Below are positions 6,169-12,062 of a stretch of 15,605 bases of DNA, piece after piece (position 1 is the stretch's first letter; each line of letters starts with the position of its first letter). The stretch covers positions 1 through 15,605 of the forward strand of contig JBNGDJ010000055.1 of the NCBI GenBank assembly GCA_049974825.1. Reading direction: 5' to 3'. The notes beneath the pieces were generated by a model that did not search any database, was not told the origin of the DNA, and saw only the letters and a program-made list of their open reading frames with translations. The stretch is from JBKHDT01 sp049974825. Its GTDB lineage: Bacteria > Pseudomonadota > Gammaproteobacteria > Halothiobacillales > Halothiobacillaceae. A program made the translations under genes and the position numbers.

Positions 6169-7458
6169 ATGTCCGTCGTACCCGGGGCCAAGGAAATCCT
6201 CGATGTAATGCCCGATGCGGTCTATTTGATCGACCCGGCCAGCTCCCGGATCGTCGACTGCAATCGGGCCGCCCACGAGGACCTGGGCATGAGTCGCGAG
6301 CAGGTGCTCAACCATTCAGTCCTGTCGCTTCAAAAGGACGTAACCGGCCTGCCGCAATGGTCGGAGATTGCGCAGGTCATCCGCGGCAGCGGCGACTACA
6401 CGTTTGTGGGTCGCCACGCGCATGCGGACGGCTCCGAGGTCACTGTCGAGGTCAAGACCCGCTGCGTTCGGATCGACGGGCACTCTTGGTTCCTGTCGGT
6501 CGCGCGGGATGTGACGCGTCGCGTACTAGAGCAGGCGGAGGTCTCCCGTCGTGACAATGACTCCGACGCCCGACGCGTGCTCTACGAGGTGGCCGACGGC
6601 GTCTGGGACTGGTCAGTGCCCGAGGGGAGTCTGCACTTCAGCCCCCGGCTCAAGCAGATGCTCGGTTACGGACCGGACGAAATGGCGCCCGTGCTGTCGA
6701 CCTGGGCCGACAATGTCCACCCGGAGGACAAGCCGCTGGTTATGCGGATTCTCGAGGAGCACCTGGCCGGCAAGCGGGCGCGTTTCGAGGCCGTATATCG
6801 CATCCGCAATCGAAACGGGCACTACCTGTGGTTTCACGATCGTGGCCGGGTGGTGCACTGGGATGAGTCCGGTGCGCCCCTGCGGGTGGTGGGCATGGTG
6901 CATGACATCACCGACATGAAGTCGCTCGAGCAGGAGCTGCAGGCCCATGCCAGCCGGGACGGCCTGACCGGCCTGTACAACCGGCGCAAGGGTGAGGAAC
7001 TGCTGCAGGCCGCCATGGAGCGCATGGCCGAAGAAGGCCGGTCTCTGGCTCTGTGCCTGATCGATATCGATCACTTCAAGCAGGTCAACGACCTGTACGG
7101 CCATCTGGTGGGAGACCGGGTACTGGAGGCGATCGCCGAAATGGTGCTCGATGGGGTGCGCGAACGGGATATCGTTTATCGCTGGGGTGGCGAGGAGCTG
7201 GTGGTCGCACTCCCGGATATCCGGCGCGAGGAAGCGATCACCCGGCTGGAGACCCTGCGTGAGCAGATTGCGCGTACCCCCGTGGGTGGGCCGGGGCATC
7301 CGCCAATCCGGATCACTGCCAGTTTCGGCCTGGCCATGTACCCGGCGGATGCAAACAGCATGATTGACCTGCTCGGCCTGGCTGACTCGGCGCTCTACGA
7401 AGCCAAGCGGCAAGGCCGCAACCGGCTGGTTGGCCGCCCGGAATCCCGCGCAGCCTGA
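6169..7458 (+). CDS. PAS-PAS-GGDEF diguanylate cyclase
   Basis: A 429-residue soluble protein with no signal peptide or membrane segment. Domains are PAS 1 (about 5-120, AVYLIDPASSRIVDCN onward), PAS 2 of the PAS_3 type (about 135-250, with WADNVHPEDKP and the DITDMK exit), then GGDEF (about 258-425). The cyclase entry motif is DGLTGLYNRR (264-273). The active site is GGEEL (340-344), keeping both catalytic acidic residues although the last residue is Leu not Phe. The RERD motif (331-334), five residues before it, is a canonical RxxD inhibitory site. It should make cyclic di-GMP from two GTP in the cytosol, in response to an unknown PAS-sensed cue, with product feedback. ATG 6169 is chosen because GGGGAGAGG (6158-6166) precedes it. 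The frame stays open to 6043, but that extension looks non-coding. No phosphodiesterase (EAL) domain is present. Confidence 0.93.
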   Translation: MSVVPGAKEILDVMPDAVYLIDPASSRIVDCNRAAHEDLGMSREQVLNHSVLSLQKDVTGLPQWSEIAQVIRGSGDYTFVGRHAHADGSEVTVEVKTRCVRIDGHSWFLSVARDVTRRVLEQAEVSRRDNDSDARRVLYEVADGVWDWSVPEGSLHFSPRLKQMLGYGPDEMAPVLSTWADNVHPEDKPLVMRILEEHLAGKRARFEAVYRIRNRNGHYLWFHDRGRVVHWDESGAPLRVVGMVHDITDMKSLEQELQAHASRDGLTGLYNRRKGEELLQAAMERMAEEGRSLALCLIDIDHFKQVNDLYGHLVGDRVLEAIAEMVLDGVRERDIVYRWGGEELVVALPDIRREEAITRLETLREQIARTPVGGPGHPPIRITASFGLAMYPADANSMIDLLGLADSALYEAKRQGRNRLVGRPESRAA

Positions 7459-7464
7459 GCCTTG

Positions 7465-7624
7465 GGAAACTCTGCACAAATCCATCCCGGGGGCTTGTGG
7501 GCTAGCGCCAGCTGAACGCGTCAGCAGGCTTTGCCCGCGTTCAGGCAAGCCCGGGCCGATTCATGCTCGGCCCGGGCTCCGCGACTCAATGGCTTGCGCC
7601 ATTGTGCGGCAGGACATCCGTGCC
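7465..7624 (-). repeat. Dispersed multi-hairpin repeat, copy 3 (most complete, inverted)
   Basis: Read on the minus strand it has all blocks: a GGCAC/GTCC hairpin, CTGCCGCA, the CAATGGC-GCAA-GCCATTG stem (7588-7605), and a perfect 12-bp GC-rich stem (7548-7559 with 7567-7578, minus-strand loop GCATGAA). A TGAACGCG/CGCGTTCA stem (7513-7520 with 7537-7544), GCTGGCGCTAGCC, a degraded CACAAATCC hairpin and the GTGCAGAGTTTCC tail (7465-7476) complete it. It begins 7 bases after the cyclase stop and is opposite in orientation to copies 1, 2 and 4. Confidence 0.85.
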
Positions 7625-7657
7625 AGCGTCGACCGCCGCACGGGCGAGATCGATTTG

Positions 7658-7719
7658 TGATAAGATCGCGCGCTGCCGCGCATTCTGCGCCCGGCACCGG
7701 CAGGGCTGACCTGCCGGTG
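7658..7719 (+). promoter_or_regulatory. Putative sspA promoter and leader hairpin
   Basis: TGATAAGAT (7658-7666) is a good extended -10 with no clear -35. Downstream in the leader is a perfect 10-bp stem, CACCGGCAGG (7695-7704) with CCTGCCGGTG (7710-7719), loop GCTGA. There is no T run, so it is not an intrinsic terminator. It lies 34 bases before the sspA start and may stabilise or regulate the message. Confidence 0.4.
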
Positions 7720-7753
7720 GTCGTTATCAATATTTGCATCAGGAGGCTGCGCC

Positions 7754-8386
7754 ATGGCGAGTGTCAATCGCCGATCGGTCATGACCCTGTTTACCAGCCC
7801 GGACGGGCCCGAGTGCCACAGGGCGCGCATCGTGCTGGCCGAGAAGGAACTGAGCGCCGAGATCATCGAGGTCTCCGGCAATGATCGTCCCGAGGACTTT
7901 ATCGATCTGAGCCCCAACGGGGACCTGCCCACGCTCGCGGACCGCGACCTGGTGCTGACCAACGCCCGGGTCATCATGGAATACCTTGACGAGCGCTTCC
8001 CGCATCCGCCGCTGATGCCGGTTGACCCGGTCAGTCGGGCCAAGGTGCGCACCGCCCTGTACCGGATCGAGAAGGACTGGTACGGCCTTCTCCCTGATTT
8101 TGAGCGCGGCGAGAAGACCGTCGCCCGGGCACGCAAGCAGCTGCGCGAGAGCATCCTTTCGCTGTCGCCCTTGTTTGCGGCCATGCCCTTCTTCATGAGC
8201 GAGGAGTTCAGCCTTGCCGATGTCACCATCGCTGCGGTACTGTGGAGGCTGCCGGTATACGGTGTGGATCTGCCCGCTGCCCAGTCCAAGCCGATTCATG
8301 ACTACATGAAGCGGGTGTTCGACCGGCCCACCTTCCGAGCCAGCCTGACCGAGGCCGAACAGGAAATCCGGAGCGATTGGACCTGA
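7754..8386 (+). CDS. sspA: Stringent starvation protein A, RNA polymerase-associated
   Basis: A 210-residue SspA with the glutathione-S-transferase fold; E. coli SspA has 212. It binds RNA polymerase and affects transcription in stationary phase, acid stress and phage lytic growth. The N-terminal thioredoxin-like half has TLFTSPDGPECHRARIVL (11-28), and the all-alpha C-terminal half starts near 92. The surface motif RFPHPPLMPV (81-90), with the PHP residues implicated in polymerase contact, is intact. GST catalytic residues are not expected and none is evident. AGGAGG (7741-7746) precedes the start by 7 bases. sspB starts at the next base after the stop. In relatives such as Pseudomonas this pair directly follows petC; here about 2.8 kb separates them. 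Confidence 0.95.
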   Translation: MASVNRRSVMTLFTSPDGPECHRARIVLAEKELSAEIIEVSGNDRPEDFIDLSPNGDLPTLADRDLVLTNARVIMEYLDERFPHPPLMPVDPVSRAKVRTALYRIEKDWYGLLPDFERGEKTVARARKQLRESILSLSPLFAAMPFFMSEEFSLADVTIAAVLWRLPVYGVDLPAAQSKPIHDYMKRVFDRPTFRASLTEAEQEIRSDWT

Positions 8387-8875
8387 ATGACTTCCAGCCG
8401 TCCCTACCTGCTGCGCGCCATCTACCAGTGGATCGTGGACAATGACCACGTGCCGCACCTGATCGTGAATGCCCTGCATCCCGAGGTTGCGGTACCGCAG
8501 GACTATGCCCAGGACGGCCAGATCACGCTGAACATTTCGCCCAGCGCTACCCGGCACCTGGAGCTGGAAAACCCGCACGTGTCTTTCGAGGCCCGGTTTG
8601 GTGGCGTGCCGATGCAGGTCTACGTACCGATGGCCGCGGTGATGGGTATTGTTGACCGCGAGAGCGGGCAGGGACTGATGTTCCCCGAGGAGGCCGACGA
8701 CGCCGACTACGGCGATCCGATGGGCGACCGCGAGCCCGCGCGAGGTCGGCCCGCCCTGCGTGCGGTCGAAGGCCGTGATTCCGGCGACTCGGAACGTCGT
8801 CAGACACAGCAGGACGGGGAGGACGACGATCCGGAACCGCCGCCGCGAAAGCCGGGGCTGCGAATCGTCAAGTGA
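8387..8875 (+). CDS. sspB: SspB, ClpXP protease specificity adaptor
   Basis: A 162-residue adaptor that tethers ssrA-tagged and some other substrates to ClpXP (E. coli SspB has 165). The folded substrate-binding domain covers about 1-110 and is well conserved (SRPYLLRAIYQWIVDN at 4-19; ENPHVSFEARFGG at 61-73). A long acidic, flexible tail follows, ending in KPGLRIVK (155-162), the ClpX-docking XB motif. A second XB-like stretch, GRPALRAVE (120-128), lies in the middle of the tail and resembles the terminal motif of E. coli SspB more closely than the true C-terminus does. The start directly abuts the sspA stop; the nearest GGAG is 13 bases upstream, so translation is probably coupled to sspA. 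Confidence 0.94.
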   Translation: MTSSRPYLLRAIYQWIVDNDHVPHLIVNALHPEVAVPQDYAQDGQITLNISPSATRHLELENPHVSFEARFGGVPMQVYVPMAAVMGIVDRESGQGLMFPEEADDADYGDPMGDREPARGRPALRAVEGRDSGDSERRQTQQDGEDDDPEPPPRKPGLRIVK

Positions 8876-8963
8876 CCTGCTGGCGCGCGATTGACAAATA
8901 GCCGACATGGGCAGCGCGTCAGTCAGATTCCGGCCTTGCCGACGGGGCCGATGGTCCAGACAT

Positions 8964-8989
8964 GCACAAGATTCCAGCCGGCCTTGTGC
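8964..8989 (+). promoter_or_regulatory. Hairpin in the leader of the HicA-like gene
   Basis: GCACAAG (8964-8970) pairs perfectly with CTTGTGC (8983-8989) around a 12-base loop, 10 bases before the AAGGGG ribosome site at 9000. It could be the 3' end of the sspAB message or a leader element. An imperfect direct repeat, AGATTCC...GGCCTTG (from 8925 and from 8969), surrounds it. Confidence 0.3.
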
Positions 8990-9012
8990 CCAGTTTTCCA
9001 AGGGGATAACCC

Positions 9013-9279
9013 ATGAGCCACAAACACGACGCAATCATCGAAAAGCTGTTTGCCCATCCGATTGCCGCAAACCTCGACTGGAAGAAGCTCTCCTCCGCGC
9101 TGGAAAACCTTGGCGCGACCATTGAGCACAGCCACAGCAATCACGCCAAGGTTCGTCTCAACGGCGCCGAGATCAGCGTTCGCCTGCCGCACCATGGCAG
9201 CGACATCGAGGATCGTCACCAGATTGTCGCCCTGCGTCACTTTCTTGAGGAGCAAGGCCTCGGTCCCGCCAAAGGCTGA
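9013..9279 (+). CDS. Solitary HicA-like small protein
   Basis: An 88-residue protein resembling the HicA double-stranded-RNA-binding fold. A DWKKLSSALENLGATIE helix region (20-36) corresponds to the family pattern for the first helix. A SNHAKVRLNG segment (42-51) follows, with a His where HicA toxins have their catalytic His. The C-terminal part has HHGSDIEDRHQIVALRHFLE. HicA toxins cleave mRNA, but this gene has no hicB antitoxin beside it, and such stand-alone HicA-family proteins are often chromosomal genes of unknown function. An AAGGGG ribosome site precedes ATG 9013. Repeat copy 4 begins 6 bases after the stop. Fold assignment is moderate; toxicity is not implied. Confidence 0.65.
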   Translation: MSHKHDAIIEKLFAHPIAANLDWKKLSSALENLGATIEHSHSNHAKVRLNGAEISVRLPHHGSDIEDRHQIVALRHFLEEQGLGPAKG

Positions 9280-9285
9280 CGACAA

Positions 9286-9412
9286 CCTGCCGCACAATGG
9301 CGCAAGCCATTGAATTGCGGAGCATGGCCCGGGCGTGTACCGGGCCATGCGTGTCTGAACGCGAAGCTGGCGCCAGGCCACAAATCCATGGATGGATTTG
9401 TGCAGAGTTTCC
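9286..9412 (+). repeat. Dispersed multi-hairpin repeat, copy 4
   Basis: It contains CCTGCCGCA, the perfect CAATGGC-GCAA-GCCATTG stem (9294-9311), and a perfect 11-bp stem (9322-9332 with 9340-9350) around GCGTGTA. Then come TGAACGCG directly joined to AAGCTGGCGCC (the internal stem arm is deleted), a perfect 10-bp stem CACAAATCCA with TGGATTTGTG (9379-9402, TGGA loop) and the CAGAGTTTCC tail. It is the clearest example of the terminal hairpin. The leading GGGCAT hairpin of copies 2 and 3 is absent. Confidence 0.85.
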
Positions 9413-9430
9413 TTAGCGCAATGACGCCAG

Positions 9431-9467
9431 GTATCAAACCGCGTAGTATCAGACCGGTTTGATCCCC
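9431..9467. promoter_or_regulatory. Operator-like direct and inverted repeats upstream of cydA
   Basis: GTATCAAACCG (9431-9441) is repeated as GTATCAGACCG (9446-9456), 15 bp apart. ATCAAACCG (9433-9441) is also the exact complement of CGGTTTGAT (9455-9463), with a 13-bp spacer. The two overlapping symmetries suggest binding of a dimeric regulator. The half-site resembles that upstream of petA. No clear sigma70 promoter was found next to it, and no regulator is encoded in the window. Confidence 0.4.
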
Positions 9468-9654
9468 GGGCAGTGATGTGTACGTGCGGCCTGCACAGGG
9501 GGTCGTACCCGGCTTTCCCTGTCTGCCGCAATCCATCGGACCGGCGGCAGGTGTCAGCCTGTCAAGCCCTTCCGCTTGGCTTGCGCCCGGTTCGCCGCAG
9601 ACGCAGCGGATCGTCTCCCGACCCTGTCAAACGCGACCTTCGGAGCCCGCGCCC
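9468..9654 (+). other. Leader region of the cydABDC operon
   Basis: No gene is supported here. Small hairpins are present: CTGCCG/CGGCAG (9523-9528 with 9545-9550) and CAAGCC/GGCTTG (9563-9568 with 9578-9583). The cydA frame stays open through this stretch, but its translation looks nothing like the CydA N-terminus. GGAG at 9642-9645 is the ribosome site for cydA. Confidence 0.35.
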
Positions 9655-11049
9655 ATGGAGCTCGATCCGCTTTTCCTCTCGCGCCTGCAGTTCGCCTTCG
9701 TGGTGTCCTTCCACGCGATCTTTCCCGTCTTCACCATTGGTCTGGCGTCCTTTATCGCACTGCTAAAGACCCTGTACCTGTTGCGGAAGGACCCGGTCTA
9801 CGATGACCTCTCTGTCTTCTGGACGCGGGTTTTCGCCGTGGTATTCGGCATGGGGGTGGTGTCGGGCATCGTCATGTCCTTCCAGTTCGGGACCAACTGG
9901 AGCGTGTTTTCGTATGCCGCGGCCAATTTCATCGGACCGGTCATCAGCTACGAGGTGCTGACGGCCTTCTTTCTTGAGGCTGTATTCCTGGGGGTGCTGC
10001 TGTTCGGGCGAGGGCGGGTGCCTGCGGGGGTACACCTGTTCGCAGCGATCATGGTGGCCGTGGGCACCATGGTTTCCTCGTTCTGGATCCTCTCGGTCAA
10101 CAGCTGGATGCAAACCCCGGCCGGAGTGAATTTCGAGAACGGACTGTTCCACGTACAGTCCTGGTCCGAGGCCATTTTCAATCCCTCCCTGGCCTACCGG
10201 CTGCCCCATGTGCTGCTGGCATCGTTCCTCACCGGGGCGGTCGTGGTCCTTGGCGTTTCAGCCTGGTTCCTGCGCCAAGGCCGTCAGCGCCAGCTGTTCC
10301 TTCCGGCCATGCGCATGGCCGTGCTGATGCTCGCGGTTGCCGCGCCCCTGCAGTTGCTGGTCGGTGACGAGCACGGCCGGAACACGCTGGCTCATCAGCC
10401 GGAAAAAATCGCTGCCATTGAAGGGATCTGGGAAACCGAACGTGGTGTGCCGCTGCTGCTGTTTGCAATCCCGGACCAGTCCGCCGAGCGCAACCTGTTC
10501 GAGATCGGGATTCCCCACGGGGCCAGCTTGATTCTGACCCATGACCCCGACGGCGAGCTGCGCGGCCTGAAGGAATGGCCTGCCGCCGAGCGCCCGCCGG
10601 TTTTCCCCGTGTTCTGGTCGTTCCGGGTGATGGTGGGTATCGGCGTGATCCTGATCATTATGGGGGCCTGGGGCGTCTGGCGCATGGCGCGGGGGCGGCT
10701 CGGAGAAGACAGCCTGTATCTGCGACTGGCGAGCTGGTCGATTCCCCTGCCGTTCATTGCCGTGCTGGCGGGTTGGTTCGTGACGGAGATTGGCCGTCAG
10801 CCCTGGGTGGTCTACGGGATGATGAACCATGCCGAAGCGCTTACGCCGTCCTTGACCGGGCCAATGGCCCTGGTGTCGCTGTTGGGCTACCTGGCCGTCT
10901 ATGCGCTGGTCTTCGTCACCGGCCTGTTCACCCTCAAGCGGGTGATTCAGGCCGGGCCTGAAGCCGGCGGCGGGGGAGACCTCTACGCCCATGCCAAGCG
11001 ACCGCTGGCGATGGCCGGGCAACGATCTGCAGCAGGGGAGGGTCAATGA
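9655..11049 (+). CDS. cydA: Cytochrome bd-type (CIO-type) quinol oxidase subunit I
   Basis: A 464-residue subunit I of a bd-family oxidase, which oxidises quinol and reduces oxygen to water without pumping protons. It carries the three hemes. Key residues visible are His20 and His185 (heme ligands), Glu100 and Glu108 (heme/proton path), Met326 in FWSFRVMVG (heme ligand) and GRQPW (380-384). The quinol-binding Q-loop is short (GDEHGRN, AHQPEKIAAIEG, 237-257), and GRQPWVVYG resembles CioA (cyanide-insensitive oxidase) rather than E. coli CydA. Length and spacing also fit CioA. ATG 9655 is chosen because the product then begins MELDPLFLSRLQF, as in the family, with GGAG 9 bases upstream. It overlaps cydB by 4 bp. 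cioA would be an equally good symbol; cyanide resistance is inferred, not shown. Confidence 0.95.
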   Translation: MELDPLFLSRLQFAFVVSFHAIFPVFTIGLASFIALLKTLYLLRKDPVYDDLSVFWTRVFAVVFGMGVVSGIVMSFQFGTNWSVFSYAAANFIGPVISYEVLTAFFLEAVFLGVLLFGRGRVPAGVHLFAAIMVAVGTMVSSFWILSVNSWMQTPAGVNFENGLFHVQSWSEAIFNPSLAYRLPHVLLASFLTGAVVVLGVSAWFLRQGRQRQLFLPAMRMAVLMLAVAAPLQLLVGDEHGRNTLAHQPEKIAAIEGIWETERGVPLLLFAIPDQSAERNLFEIGIPHGASLILTHDPDGELRGLKEWPAAERPPVFPVFWSFRVMVGIGVILIIMGAWGVWRMARGRLGEDSLYLRLASWSIPLPFIAVLAGWFVTEIGRQPWVVYGMMNHAEALTPSLTGPMALVSLLGYLAVYALVFVTGLFTLKRVIQAGPEAGGGGDLYAHAKRPLAMAGQRSAAGEGQ

Positions 11050-12062
11050 TGCTTGACCTGACTCTGATCTGGGTGGCGCTGATCGGCTTTGGCGTGCTCA
11101 TGTACGTGGTGGCCGACGGATTCGACCTGGGGGTTGGCATCCTTTTCCTGCTGTCCCCGGACGAAGGGGAGCGGGACCTGATGATGTCCTCGGTGGCGCC
11201 GGTCTGGGACGGCAACGAGACCTGGCTGATTCTCGGGGGCGCCGGTTTGCTGGCCGCCTTTCCGATGATTTACGCCGTGTTTCTTCCGGCGCTTTACCTC
11301 GGGGTGTTTTTGATGCTCGCCGGCTTGATTCTGCGCGGCGTAGCTTTCGAGTTTCGCCTGCATGCGGCCGATGCGCGAGGGCGTCGCTTCTGGGGGCAGG
11401 CTTTTGGCTTTGGGTCGCTGCTTGCCGCCTTTGCCCAGGGCGTGGTGGTCGGGGCCTATGTTCAGGGGTTCGAAGTCGTCAATGGCCAGTATGCCGGCGG
11501 CGCTTTTGACTGGCTGACCCCGTTCACGGTGCTCACGGGCGTGGCCCTGGTTTTTGGTTACGTGATGCTGGGTGTCGGCTGGCTGCTTTTAAAGACCGAT
11601 GGCCCGCTGGCCGTGCGGATGCGGGGTCTTGGTTCCCGTGCCTGGTGGGTGTTGGCGATCCTGATTCCGCTGGCGGCGCTTTCCAGTCTGCTGGTGCAGC
11701 CTCTGGTGGGACAGCGCTGGGCCACCGACCTGCCGCTTCTGGTGGCGGGACTGGCCGTCCTGGTGTTCCTGATGGCGTTGCTGCGTCGATCACTGCAGCG
11801 GCCCGAGGCCGGGGAGGGGCGGGTTTTCCTGCTGACGCTCGGGGTTTTCCTGCTCTGCTACCTTGGGCTGCTCGCCAGCATGTGGCCTTACGCGGTGCCT
11901 TCAGACTACAGCTTCCATGACGCGGCCTCCGACCGCGAATCCCAGCTGTTCATCCTGATCGGGGCGCTGGTGGTGGTTCCGCTGGTTCTGGCCTACACCG
12001 CCTGGACCTACTGGCTGTTCCGGGGCAAGGTCCGGGCCAGTGACAACCACGGCGGACACTGA
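11046..12062 (+). CDS. cydB: Cytochrome bd-type (CIO-type) quinol oxidase subunit II
   Basis: A 338-residue polytopic membrane protein, the size of CioB. It pairs with subunit I to form the oxidase. Conserved stretches are VADGFDLGVG (22-31) and APVWDGNETWLILGG (51-65), followed by repeated hydrophobic helices to the C-terminus. Start ATG 11046 overlaps the cydA stop (ATGATG, a second ATG at 11049 is possible), with GGGGAGGG just upstream. The C-terminal end overlaps the next gene by 23 bp, which is in another frame. The gene order and overlaps indicate one operon with cydD and cydC. Confidence 0.95.
   Translation: MMLDLTLIWVALIGFGVLMYVVADGFDLGVGILFLLSPDEGERDLMMSSVAPVWDGNETWLILGGAGLLAAFPMIYAVFLPALYLGVFLMLAGLILRGVAFEFRLHAADARGRRFWGQAFGFGSLLAAFAQGVVVGAYVQGFEVVNGQYAGGAFDWLTPFTVLTGVALVFGYVMLGVGWLLLKTDGPLAVRMRGLGSRAWWVLAILIPLAALSSLLVQPLVGQRWATDLPLLVAGLAVLVFLMALLRRSLQRPEAGEGRVFLLTLGVFLLCYLGLLASMWPYAVPSDYSFHDAASDRESQLFILIGALVVVPLVLAYTAWTYWLFRGKVRASDNHGGH

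Noticed and set aside
8891..8919. Promoter with TTGACA at 8891
   Set aside because: There is no -10-like hexamer at 16-18 bp.
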